Below the pieces are notes generated by a model that was given only the letters and a program-made list of their open reading frames with translations, ran no database searches and was not told the DNA's origin. From the NCBI GenBank assembly GCA_002150815.3, contig NDFF03000281.1, positions 1 through 18,068 on the forward strand: DNA of 18,068 bases. The letters run 5' to 3'. Below are positions 1 through 8,043 of this stretch, in pieces. The stretch comes from Grammothele lineata (lineage: Eukaryota > Basidiomycota > Agaricomycetes > Polyporales > Polyporaceae). Within the stretch, counting starts at the first letter, position 1; each line of letters starts with the position of its first letter. A program made the position numbers and the translations under genes.

Positions 1-427
1 AGTAAAAAAAAGAAAGAAGTATTTTTCATCACGTGTCAATACCGAAACCTTGCTAGTACAAAACTGGCCTCTCCATCATACTAACCAATTATAGAACGTT
101 AAGCCAACAAGCCCCAAGGAAAGGGGAAGACTTTGGGTTATATTGTGCAGCACAAGTTACCACTAAACTTGCAGAACGAACTCGGCAGAGCCTCTTTCGG
201 GAAAAGTGAGAAAACCCATACGCTCTGCGGCAGCACTCAGGGACAGGTTTCCTTGATTTGTATCCACCCCCAAATCACATCATTTTCTCACCCAAACCCT
301 GAGAAGCACGACATCTTAATTGGAGCCCACCGCGAGGGGTGGAATTATCTGCAAAAAAAAAGAGTTCGATTAGCTTCTCTGCACACTAACAATCACGGAG
401 TTCCAATTTCCTCAGGCCCCATCTGGT
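1..427 (+). other. 5' leader, probably the 3' part of the 5' LTR
   Basis: No convincing gene is visible. The sequence has A-rich tracts near the start and a run of A at about 352-360. The dinucleotide CA at 420-421 is followed by TC and then TGG at 424, the layout normally found where an LTR ends in CA and a primer binding site starting TGG follows within a few bases. If that reading is right, the bulk of this stretch is R-U5 and most of the LTR lies upstream of the window. An LTR cannot be proved here because the matching 3' copy is not in the window. Confidence 0.35.
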
Positions 428-441
428 ATGGACCACCACCC
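424..441 (+). other. Candidate primer binding site
   Basis: TGGTATGGACC starts two bases after the CA at 420-421 and begins with the TGG expected to pair with a tRNA 3' CCA end. It does not match the initiator-Met complement seen in many Ty elements, and I could not name a tRNA that fits, so a self-priming mechanism or a different site remains possible. It overlaps the first ATG of the gag ORF (428), which would favour the next in-frame ATG at 497 as the real start. Confidence 0.2.
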
Positions 442-3400
442 ACGGGCTGTTAGCCCTACCTATTCGAGTGAGTACTCCTTTGGGTCACGATCTGTTATGG
501 ACATGCCTACCGAAGGTGGCAAGCTTGCCCCCAAAACGTTTAAAGGAGATCCTGCGGAAGTAGGACAATTCCTACGACACTTTGAAAGGTTGGCTGTCCA
601 GCATAATCTAACATCAGCAGAGAAGTGTGAAATGATCACCGACTACTGTAGCCGTCGAGTACGAGAAACCATTGAGGGTTTTAAGGAACATGAGAATAAG
701 GATTGGGAAGGTTTGCGTGCGAAAATCTTTACTACGTGGAATGCAGAATTAGATACACGACGATATCGTGTACGTGACCTTGAAGAGTTTATTCGCATGC
801 AAAGGCACATTCCCATTAGACATATGAAGGATTGGAGGCACTATCAGCGTAAGTATACACGGATTGCCGGCTGGCTCCGGCGACGAGCAAAATTAGATAC
901 TGCAGATTATGCATTCCACTTTTGGATGGGTATTCACCGTAAGTTCCGTGACAAAATTGAGAACATCCTCCTTCCCAAGGACCCAGACCGGGACATGTCA
1001 ACCCCTTTTCAGCTAGAGGATGTAGAACGAACTGCAGCAAGGCTCCTCATTAATGAAAGATTTGACTCAGAAACGACGTTGTACTCAGATGAGTCGTCAG
1101 ACGAAGAATCAGATTATATACGACGGCGGACAATTAGAAAGGGGTCTAAGAAGCGCATATCGATTGAAGACTCTACTACTGATGATGATAGTGACACTGA
1201 AAGTGAAGACTACCGAGCTCGCAGAACTAGGAGGATAGCAAAGGTATCATCTAAGGTGTCATCCCGAGCAACAACCCCAGACAGTGTGATAGCCAAAAAT
1301 GACACAAACAGCTCTCCACAGGTGGAGAAAGTTCCACACAGTCAAGAAATAGATAGTTTAATGGAGCAAATGCGCAACCTCACATTAGAACCAGCAGGCA
1401 TAAGCAACCCTCAGTATGGATTTTTGTATGTTAGGCTTTTGCGCCTAGATCCAGAAGCTGCAAGTTATATCCCAAAACCAGTCCGAAGCTATGGGACATG
1501 GTATCAGCCACCTATGCCTCAAGTTACACCACAAAACTTAATGGGGTATTCACTGTCAGCACCTCAGGTACAACCAAGGACCCAAACAGCACCATCAAGT
1601 CAATTACGACCTCCACCAGTTCAACGAGAAATGCCACCCATGTCACGCACCACGTCGCAGGCTCGATATTCGGACTCGCGCCAGCCTGCCCAATCAGGAT
1701 GTTTTGGGTGTGGAAAAGAGGATCATATGATGGGTGCTTGTCCAGACCTACAAGAATTCCTTCGCCAAGGAATTGTACAACGTAATGCAAATGGGCGTTT
1801 AGTAAACCCTGAGGGACTACTACTGCGGAAAAACTTTGGGGAAACCTGGGTACAGGCTATCCGAAGAATGAACCCATCAGTTAATCTACTCACCTATGCA
1901 GAAACTGCAATTATAGATGAAGATGGCTATGGTTCTGACTATCCAATGGTAATGGCAGCAGAGCGTGCGGGCCCACAAACTAGGCAAGCAAGGAAACAAG
2001 CATTTGAGAGCTCCCGAACAGCTGCAAATGACAAAGGAAAACAACGGGATCTCCCCCCACATGCACGGGCTAATACAACCACAGGAACAAGAAATCCAGT
2101 AACACAACGCTTTGTTACAATGGACCAGCCTCGAAGGTTTAACCCAGATAACGACGACGATATGATTGTGGATGGGCAAAGTCAAACACACCCTGCACCA
2201 GCGCCCCCCTCAAACAAGCCTTCGACTTCATCAGCACAACATGTACCAGGGACTACAGCTCGCTCAGTCCGACGTTCGCAAATTAGTGACGAAGTTAGTC
2301 TTGAGGAATTGACTGACCGAGCACTAGCTGCGCCAATTACAGTCACTGTCAAAGAATTATTGGGAGCATCAAAAGGAATTACTATGAGTATGCAGGAGCG
2401 TCTCAAAGTTAAGAGGGTTGGATTCACAGAACCGCCAGTTACAAATCTGATTATCCATGACCCCCATCCATTAATTGAACTCAAGGCAGATTGTAATAAT
2501 CAAACCCTGGACTTTATTGTAGATACAGGGTCAATGGTAAACATAATCAGTGACAAAGTATGGAAAAAGGTTCAGAAACCTATCGACTACTCACGGGCCA
2601 TCAAAATGAAAGACGCAAATGGAGGCACAGGAGAATTAATTGGACTTGTTAAAGACATTAAGTTGAAAATTGGACATGTAGAAACGGTTATGGATGCATA
2701 TGTTGCTAAAGACCCACCGTATACAGGACTACTAGGACGGCCATGGCAACATGAGAATAGAGTTGGCATCCAAGAGCTCGAGGATGGGACTTACCTTTCC
2801 TTTCCCAGCAAGAAACAGGGTTGCCCAGACAATCTGTTGCATGTAGGAGTCCCATGGACAGAGTCAAACCCAGCATATGTTGGGTTAGCTAAGGAAGAAT
2901 ATGTAGTATCACATCCATCACTCGCAAATGTATACTTAGCTCAAATTGTCGAAACAACCAGAAAGGCTAATTCGCTAGAAGAATCGCCTGTGGCAGTTGA
3001 TATGGATATAAATAAGGAGGCACCAACCCCTGATAAGAAAGAAGGTCAAACAGAGGTAGTAAAGGCAGGTTCTGACTTAGAAATAGACAAGCAAGAATGT
3101 ACGGTTATTGCAAAACGAGAGACACAAACATACCATCAGATTCACTACCTGTTAAGCTTAGAAAACCGCTCGACTCCTAAGCTGCGCAGTAGCCCATGTA
3201 CAATCATATCAGACTATGGAGTGGAGTTCCCCGATAAGAGGACACTAAGCACGACTCGAACATTCTTATTGCGAAATGCCCGAATGTTTTTTCACGGAAA
3301 GGAAACTCGAGGACATGTAATTGCTCGATTTGTCCCATTCATGAATGGGGACACTAGTACCTCCTTATCAAAGGAAGGGTCATTTAATGACACTACATTG

Positions 3401-5143
3401 GGTATGGTAACCCTTGATGGGAAAACAGATCAAGGTCAAGATAGGGAAGACACCCAAGAGGTAGTAACAACTCCTCCACCACCACTCATTACAATATTTG
3501 GGAAAATAAAGGGACGTCGAATTCCTTTCATGATTGATACAGGATCACAAGTTAACTGCCTGAGTACTGAATGTTGGAGAAAGATGGCAGGAGAAAATGC
3601 TCTCTTACGGCCAGGCAAGGCACTAAACATAGCAGGGCAAGCCCTAATATGTCGAGGTCGATGGACAACAACAATTAGATTGGGATCAGTATCCTCGCCA
3701 GTAATGTTTCATATCATGGATGATCTCTCTGTGCATGGAATTTTAGGACGACCGTGGCAAAAGTATAACCAAATGTGGCTAGAGCACCAAGACAACGAAG
3801 TAGTCATAGGAATTCGCTCACGAGATCATCGGCATACATATGAAGCAGTCATTGCATGGGCTGGGGAAAAACAGGATTCTGCCCCCTCAAATTTAGTAGG
3901 CTCAGTAGAAGATGACATCCCTGTTATACAATTCAATAACCCGGAAGATTGGGCACATTTTGACTCAGACACGTCAAATAATAACACGCCCTTATTACCA
4001 TTTCAGGAGCCATCTTCGCTATCCCCAGCAAGTGTCACAAGCCGACATGGCTCATCACAAAGTCCACCACCAGTTTCTCGCCGCAAACTATATACCAAGC
4101 AACGTTATCCTCCTCCAATAGAGGATTGGCAAAGTTATATTGAGCCGCATCAGCCTGAAAGCCAAACAGAGGATGGAATAGACCTACCACCTATGGATCT
4201 GAGCCGTAATGCAGGACGATTAACGGCCGAACACCCACTACACGACCCAGAACTTCATGAACTATGGTATCAGGATCTCTCTAAATGGCACCAAGATCGG
4301 AACCAGTCTAAGGCATTAGTAAGACCAATCATTGACCTAATTGAACCTTATAGAGCAGATCGACTCGAGAACGTCCCTCGAATGGGAATTATGCCTAAGG
4401 AAGACAAATTTCTGCTAGAAAATGTCTTAGTCAAGGTAGATGGAGAATATCATGAAGGGCATGGGGTTCTCCATATGTTGTATTTCCCGCATGAAACAGA
4501 ACGTATGCGGCTAGCCAAAGAAGAAAATGACAGCGACAACTCTGACAGTTCCGTAGACATGGCAAGTCCGCCCCCACGTCCTTATCATAGCAACCTTGCA
4601 GACCTTACACAAGAAGAAATTGAGGACATATTCTTAGATTATGAATATGAGCCGCTAGAAGGGAAAGAGCCAGTTCCAACCTCAGAAATCTTAGGAACGC
4701 AGGCATCCAGTCGTACACTAGAGACGCGACCAGCAGATACTCAGCCAGGATACGGAACACCTAGCTCAAGTACGAGTCTGGTAGAAGACGACATCTCTGA
4801 TAATTCACGAAGAACAGTACCAGACTCTCAGCCCCTTGTAGCAGGAATTGTATGGGTTGCAAGCCCCGAAGGTTGGACTTCCTATTACCAGCCGTCTACT
4901 ACAATGCCGAGCTACCCCCCTATAGCACCACAGCCACAGTTAATGCAGCCATGGGCATATCCTTACCCAATACAATACGCCGCTAGTAGTTACCGATCTC
5001 GGTCAGATAGCAGTGGACCGACTGCCTATGGAAGCGCCTATCGGAGCAGGGACCCATTCAGAATTCGAAGCAGCCTGCCAAAACCGTACTCATTTCAACT
5101 TACAGATGGGACGATAGTCTCAGTATGGCCACGAAAGAAGTGA
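428..5143 (+). CDS. Gag-protease polyprotein with CCHC zinc knuckle and two retropepsin-like domains
   Basis: This 1571-residue uninterrupted ORF encodes the structural protein and processing protease of the element. Residues about 37-215 form a helical Ty3-type capsid-like region rich in Arg and Trp. Residues 215-305 carry alternating acidic and basic stretches. C425, C428, H433 and C438 form a perfect C-x2-C-x4-H-x4-C zinc knuckle for RNA packaging. The first aspartic protease domain has D699-T-G with the partner motif GLLGRPW at 767-773. The second has D1037-T-G with GILGRPW from 1104. The last 430 residues are Pro/Ser/Gln-rich and probably disordered. Retropepsins work as dimers of one-DTG units, so a tandem pair in one chain is unusual. 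The ORF is far longer than normal fungal Gag and contains no RT. The start could be 428 or the in-frame ATG at 497 (residue 24), because 428 lies in a possible primer site. Confidence 0.93.
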   Translation: MDHHPRAVSPTYSSEYSFGSRSVMDMPTEGGKLAPKTFKGDPAEVGQFLRHFERLAVQHNLTSAEKCEMITDYCSRRVRETIEGFKEHENKDWEGLRAKIFTTWNAELDTRRYRVRDLEEFIRMQRHIPIRHMKDWRHYQRKYTRIAGWLRRRAKLDTADYAFHFWMGIHRKFRDKIENILLPKDPDRDMSTPFQLEDVERTAARLLINERFDSETTLYSDESSDEESDYIRRRTIRKGSKKRISIEDSTTDDDSDTESEDYRARRTRRIAKVSSKVSSRATTPDSVIAKNDTNSSPQVEKVPHSQEIDSLMEQMRNLTLEPAGISNPQYGFLYVRLLRLDPEAASYIPKPVRSYGTWYQPPMPQVTPQNLMGYSLSAPQVQPRTQTAPSSQLRPPPVQREMPPMSRTTSQARYSDSRQPAQSGCFGCGKEDHMMGACPDLQEFLRQGIVQRNANGRLVNPEGLLLRKNFGETWVQAIRRMNPSVNLLTYAETAIIDEDGYGSDYPMVMAAERAGPQTRQARKQAFESSRTAANDKGKQRDLPPHARANTTTGTRNPVTQRFVTMDQPRRFNPDNDDDMIVDGQSQTHPAPAPPSNKPSTSSAQHVPGTTARSVRRSQISDEVSLEELTDRALAAPITVTVKELLGASKGITMSMQERLKVKRVGFTEPPVTNLIIHDPHPLIELKADCNNQTLDFIVDTGSMVNIISDKVWKKVQKPIDYSRAIKMKDANGGTGELIGLVKDIKLKIGHVETVMDAYVAKDPPYTGLLGRPWQHENRVGIQELEDGTYLSFPSKKQGCPDNLLHVGVPWTESNPAYVGLAKEEYVVSHPSLANVYLAQIVETTRKANSLEESPVAVDMDINKEAPTPDKKEGQTEVVKAGSDLEIDKQECTVIAKRETQTYHQIHYLLSLENRSTPKLRSSPCTIISDYGVEFPDKRTLSTTRTFLLRNARMFFHGKETRGHVIARFVPFMNGDTSTSLSKEGSFNDTTLGMVTLDGKTDQGQDREDTQEVVTTPPPPLITIFGKIKGRRIPFMIDTGSQVNCLSTECWRKMAGENALLRPGKALNIAGQALICRGRWTTTIRLGSVSSPVMFHIMDDLSVHGILGRPWQKYNQMWLEHQDNEVVIGIRSRDHRHTYEAVIAWAGEKQDSAPSNLVGSVEDDIPVIQFNNPEDWAHFDSDTSNNNTPLLPFQEPSSLSPASVTSRHGSSQSPPPVSRRKLYTKQRYPPPIEDWQSYIEPHQPESQTEDGIDLPPMDLSRNAGRLTAEHPLHDPELHELWYQDLSKWHQDRNQSKALVRPIIDLIEPYRADRLENVPRMGIMPKEDKFLLENVLVKVDGEYHEGHGVLHMLYFPHETERMRLAKEENDSDNSDSSVDMASPPPRPYHSNLADLTQEEIEDIFLDYEYEPLEGKEPVPTSEILGTQASSRTLETRPADTQPGYGTPSSSTSLVEDDISDNSRRTVPDSQPLVAGIVWVASPEGWTSYYQPSTTMPSYPPIAPQPQLMQPWAYPYPIQYAASSYRSRSDSSGPTAYGSAYRSRDPFRIRSSLPKPYSFQLTDGTIVSVWPRKK

Positions 5144-5305
5144 CAGCCAGGCCCATCAGTAGTCGGGCAACGATGTTGTCCCACTGCTCAGCCAGCACGG
5201 CGTACCCTAACAATATGACTATACTAGTAAGGAGCCCCTGGCCATTCACGCAACAAAAGAAAGACGTTGCAACTTGACGATACACACACAAGATACAGTA
5301 GTTGA

Positions 5306-5329
5306 TGCACACACGCACACGCACGCGCA
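5306..5329. repeat. Imperfect CA/CG microsatellite
   Basis: Alternating pyrimidine-purine tract made of CA and CG dinucleotides. It is short and imperfect. Alternating tracts of this type can form Z-DNA, but no function is shown. Confidence 0.6.
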
Positions 5330-5441
5330 AGGATGACTGTGGCCTGATACCTGTAGTAGTGCAGTAGTAATACATCCACATATCCATCGTCGCCTGCAGC
5401 ATATAAGGTTAGAGAGAAATAGAAAGGACATACACAGAGTG

Positions 5442-5453
5442 AGACGTACGTCT
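5442..5453. promoter_or_regulatory. 12-bp perfect palindrome AGACGTACGTCT
   Basis: The sequence reads identically on both strands. Its core ACGT is the type of half site bound by bZIP factors, and paired TGACGT half sites follow 35 bp downstream. A binding role is inference. Confidence 0.35.
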
Positions 5454-5487
5454 ATGGCAATGGGGGCCCGCAACGCCGCACTCCGCA

Positions 5488-5506
5488 TGACGTTTCGCCG
5501 ACGTCA
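5488..5506. promoter_or_regulatory. Inverted TGACGT / ACGTCA half sites
   Basis: TGACGT at 5488-5493 and its reverse complement ACGTCA at 5501-5506 are separated by 7 bp. TGACGT is the CRE-type half site of ATF/CREB bZIP factors. The spacing is wider than in a classic CRE, so binding is a guess. Confidence 0.3.
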
Positions 5507-5666
5507 AGAGCCCGGGCGAAGTGAGAATACTAGAAACCGAAGAGCATGTTAGCACATAAGGAGTAATAGAATAAGACAAGAGGACGTACAGTTAAGTAAT
5601 AAGTTAGAAGGAGTGGGGGTTGAGCATGAGGGGGTCGACGCGACCCGAGGATGACGACGCCAGCAC

Positions 5667-5696
5667 GGGGTGCGTGGAGGAAGGGGCACGCACCCC
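5667..5696. repeat. Perfect 10-bp hairpin with 10-base loop
   Basis: GGGGTGCGTG (5667-5676) and CACGCACCCC (5687-5696) are exact reverse complements around the loop 5677-5686. The stem is GC-rich and should be stable in RNA. It could mark a transcript end or a processing site. It is not followed by a U tract. Confidence 0.55.
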
Positions 5697-5765
5697 AGCG
5701 TTCGCTCGCCTCATCCCAACCGGCTTATATGTGCCAGCAAGCGCCAGTATGCTGAGAAAGGAAGT

Positions 5766-6047
5766 ATGACTCAACAAAGGATCAGCCCAAAAGGGAAAGG
5801 ACAAAAGGGGCAGAAGAAGCTACCTGCGCAGCTAGGTAACGGCAGGAAACTAGGACCCCAGATAGACACGGTCCCGGGTTGCACAACTATGTCCCAAGAT
5901 AAGATTCTCAGAGCGCCTAGATTACGAGCGTTAAAATTCATAGTTCGAAAAGAACGGCACAGCCATTTATATGGCCGGGAAGAACGCAGATCCCTTAGAG
6001 TCTATATGCTTATAGCTACAAGGCAATCAATGAAGCTGTGTACCTAA
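5766..6047 (+). CDS. Possible small basic protein, 93 residues (weak)
   Basis: An ATG-started ORF of 93 residues with a Lys/Gly-rich N-terminal part and Arg-rich middle and C-terminal parts. I do not recognise it. A TTATATG sequence ends about 35 bp before the ATG, and a 6-codon upstream ORF (ATG at 5749) overlaps the start. The length is within what chance gives in a stop-poor stretch, and no motif supports it. It may equally be part of the untranslated leader of the next gene. Confidence 0.2.
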   Translation: MTQQRISPKGKGQKGQKKLPAQLGNGRKLGPQIDTVPGCTTMSQDKILRAPRLRALKFIVRKERHSHLYGREERRSLRVYMLIATRQSMKLCT

Positions 6048-6110
6048 ATCAGGAAAAAGGGACTATCTAGCCCAGGAAAACGAGCCATCGACCAGATAAC
6101 GTGCGGGCTG

Positions 6111-6118
6111 TATATAAA
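6111..6118 (+). promoter_or_regulatory. TATA box candidate TATATAAA
   Basis: A good TATA consensus in the spacer, about 200 bp before the deoxyribosyltransferase-like ATG. It could start a longer transcript of that gene, with the site at 6248 giving a shorter one. Confidence 0.4.
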
Positions 6119-6247
6119 CTAAACGGTTGCCGCTATCACAGCATTCACTATAGGCAGGGAATCACCTAGAGGCTATGACAGACAACAACAAAGTCGCAGC
6201 CCACAGTTGCCACGGCAAGGCACGATGCCATAGCCGCTCAGAAGGAA

Positions 6248-6254
6248 TATAAAA
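6248..6254 (+). promoter_or_regulatory. TATA box candidate TATAAAA before the deoxyribosyltransferase-like gene
   Basis: TATAAAA lies 71 bp before the ATG at 6319, a normal distance for a fungal promoter with a short 5' leader. It suggests the gene has its own transcript. Confidence 0.5.
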
Positions 6255-6318
6255 GCAAGGCCCTAAGAAGTCAAATCCTCCCGTAATACCTTTTATAACC
6301 ACTCCTACACACCTTGCC

Positions 6319-6891
6319 ATGCATCAGTCACAGGAAATGTCTGCAGTAACCCCTACCACCCTAAAACAAGTTTATATTGCGCCCGAGCCAGTCCCAAACC
6401 CACTCCCTCCAGGTATTGTGTCGGTATTCCTTGCAGGATCTATTGAGCAGGGTAAAGCACGTCCATGGCAGAGTACATTGACTACATATCTCCAAGAAAC
6501 CCTTGGTACAGGCCTTGTCACAATCTTTAACCCCCGTCGGACACATTGGGATTCAACCTGGGAGCAGCGTGCTAGTAATCCTGAGTTTAGAGAACAAGTT
6601 GAGTGGGAACTTAGTTGTCAAAAGCAAGCAGATGTGATTGCAATGTACTTCGATGAGAACACCTTGAGCCCGATTACTCTCCTTGAGCTAGGACTCTTCG
6701 CCGCCTCAAAGAAGCTTGTAGTCTGTTGTCCAGATAGATTTTGGCGTAAAGGGAACGTTGAAATCATTTCCGAACAACACAACATTCCACTCGTAACCAG
6801 TGAGGAGGAGTTTCAGGACCTGATTGTCAAACATTTGTGCAAAAGACTAGTAGAACATTGTCAGACAACTGACTCAAAATCAGGACAGTAA
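6319..6891 (+). CDS. Nucleoside 2-deoxyribosyltransferase-like protein
   Basis: This 190-residue ORF resembles the nucleoside 2-deoxyribosyltransferase-like fold (Nuc_deoxyrib_tr_2 type), which cleaves or exchanges the base of deoxynucleosides or nucleotides. After a Pro-rich N-terminus, residues 36-42 read VFLAGSI, the phosphate/sugar-binding loop of the family. W50-Q51 and FNPRR (70-74) follow. EQVEWE (92-97) and ADVIAMYF (104-111) form the central strand, and SPITLLELGLFA (117-128) contains E123, placed like the catalytic glutamate. CCP plus FWRKGNVEI is also typical. The length fits a single complete domain. The start at 6319 is the first ATG after a TATA site. Codons often end in A or T, as in gag and pol, unlike the GC-rich ORFs further on. 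Substrate and role are unknown. A part in nucleotide metabolism during reverse transcription, similar in spirit to retroelement dUTPases, is inference. Confidence 0.85.
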   Translation: MHQSQEMSAVTPTTLKQVYIAPEPVPNPLPPGIVSVFLAGSIEQGKARPWQSTLTTYLQETLGTGLVTIFNPRRTHWDSTWEQRASNPEFREQVEWELSCQKQADVIAMYFDENTLSPITLLELGLFAASKKLVVCCPDRFWRKGNVEIISEQHNIPLVTSEEEFQDLIVKHLCKRLVEHCQTTDSKSGQ

Positions 6892-7013
6892 GAAGGCTAT
6901 ACACCTGTGATAGAAGCAGGGAAACAGCCTCTGAGACGCAGCCTCGCATAGCTCACCCCAAAGTCAATCTGTGCCCATAACAACTGGCTGTGCCCTAGCT
7001 ACCCTCAAGGAGG

Positions 7014-7020
7014 TATAAGA
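7014..7020 (+). promoter_or_regulatory. TATA-like TATAAGA before the Cys/His-rich gene
   Basis: It lies 51 bp before the ATG at 7065, in the 173-bp gap after the deoxyribosyltransferase-like gene. The spacing matches the other internal ORFs. Confidence 0.4.
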
Positions 7021-7064
7021 GCTTAGCCTGCAAGTTCACATGCGAGCCCAAGATCACAGACAAC

Positions 7065-7919
7065 ATGTTCTCTACTTCTACTATTTGCACTCACAACCTT
7101 ACCCACCCTCTGTGCGGGACACTTGGGGGATGCCCACACGGAACATGTCAAATATGTACTGCCACATGCACGCCGGTCGTGCTCAGATTCATGGCCCCTC
7201 AAAACTTACATACTATACTATGCAACCCGGTATGCTACTGGAACTCAGACGGAACTACCAACAACCACCCAATTCACAATAGGGCGCAACATCCCAGACG
7301 CCCGGCATCACACCAAAACATTGGCCGAGGGGGTGGTGTGATCGGCCGAATTACTATCCGGTACTTAGACAGTGAAGAAGGAGACGTACCGGAAGACGGT
7401 GACCAAGACTCGAGTGACAGTAGCGAAGGGGAGCCTGAGCAAGAAAAAGACCAGTCAGAACCGGCTCCACCAGCAATGACAAGGAACAGCCCACCGGTGA
7501 TAACACAGACAAGTTACATCACGGACCGGACTGCGGTTGAGCGCGAACCAGGCGAGCTCACCTCATCCAGTACGGAGGAAGTGCGCCCTGCTTCCAATAC
7601 CGCACGAAGGGAACCACTGGACTCACCAGTGCAACAGCGAACTTCATTCGCGCGGGCAGTGGCACCGCTGACGCGACCGACTACGATCAACCCTCAGCTA
7701 TTACGCACAAGGAGTTACATCAACCTGAACGACGCACCTGAGTTCCGAAACCGGCCGCGCCTCGAAAGGAACACAGCCACCACGAACGGCCGATCCGACT
7801 CCGAGGCAAGCACGGAAAGCGAGCCCGCATCACCTGAGAACAGTAGTCAGCCTATATACATGAACCGGCAAGGAACGTCAGCATACAACACAGCCTCGCA
7901 AGGCGTTAGTACGCAGTAA
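7065..7919 (+). CDS. Cys/His-rich N-terminus, acidic disordered protein (unknown family)
   Basis: I do not recognise this 284-residue protein. The first 60 residues contain eight cysteines (C8, C17, C23, C28, C31, C35, C53, C57) and several histidines (H10, H14, H25, H49), including C28-x2-C31. This spacing could bind zinc, but no named finger fits. Residues 85-100 are Gly/Ile/Arg-rich. Residues 101-135 are strongly acidic, with runs of Asp, Glu and Ser. The remainder is Ser/Thr/Pro/Arg-rich and likely disordered. Base composition becomes GC-richer along the gene, so it sits on the boundary of the GC-rich block. An ATG at 7040 in another frame precedes the start and opens an overlapping 80-codon frame, which could reduce translation. 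A DNA- or RNA-binding regulator with an acidic tail is one guess; a secreted Cys-rich protein is less likely because no signal peptide is visible. Confidence 0.6.
   Translation: MFSTSTICTHNLTHPLCGTLGGCPHGTCQICTATCTPVVLRFMAPQNLHTILCNPVCYWNSDGTTNNHPIHNRAQHPRRPASHQNIGRGGGVIGRITIRYLDSEEGDVPEDGDQDSSDSSEGEPEQEKDQSEPAPPAMTRNSPPVITQTSYITDRTAVEREPGELTSSSTEEVRPASNTARREPLDSPVQQRTSFARAVAPLTRPTTINPQLLRTRSYINLNDAPEFRNRPRLERNTATTNGRSDSEASTESEPASPENSSQPIYMNRQGTSAYNTASQGVSTQ
7307..7342. repeat. Perfect 9-bp inverted repeat inside the Cys/His-rich gene
   Basis: ATCACACCA (7307-7315) and TGGTGTGAT (7334-7342) are exact reverse complements separated by 18 bp. A second nested pair (GGCCGA/TCGGCC) lies in the same region. 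It falls where the sequence starts to become GC-rich. It may be chance or a small RNA structure. Confidence 0.4.
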
Positions 7920-7980
7920 ATAACGATCACACTTACTGCACAGCCTAGAACCTACCGAGGGACTCGAGTGGTTGACAAGT

Positions 7981-7986
7981 TATAAG
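7981..7986 (+). promoter_or_regulatory. TATA-like TATAAG before the 8044 ORF
   Basis: It lies 63 bp before the ATG at 8044, the same distance as the TATA of the 9774 ORF from its own ATG. Confidence 0.35.
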
Positions 7987-8043
7987 CCGGAAGGAGTAAA
8001 GACACTAGGAAGAAGCAGGGAAACGTTAGCAAGACCACAAGAA

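Larger units (their letters stand above)
5144..6318. other. Spacer between gag-pro and the deoxyribosyltransferase-like gene
   Basis: This 1.2 kb stretch has no strong coding region. It holds an imperfect CA/CG dinucleotide tract (5306-5329), a 12-bp palindrome (5442-5453), paired TGACGT half sites (5488-5506), a strong hairpin (5667-5696), a weak basic ORF (5766-6047) and two good TATA-like sites (6111-6118 and 6248-6254). The density of palindromes and TATA sites suggests a regulatory region, with gag transcript end sequences and promoter sequences for the next gene, but no element was proved. Confidence 0.5.

Noticed and set aside
317..336. Alternative primer binding site TGGAGCCCACC
   Set aside because: The implied tRNA end would have an unusual discriminator base, and the site folds into a local CCACC/GGTGG hairpin. 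The layout at 420-434 is better, though also weak.
133..453. A 106-codon plus-strand frame before gag
   Set aside because: No ATG start (TTG), overlaps the probable LTR end and has no recognisable motif.
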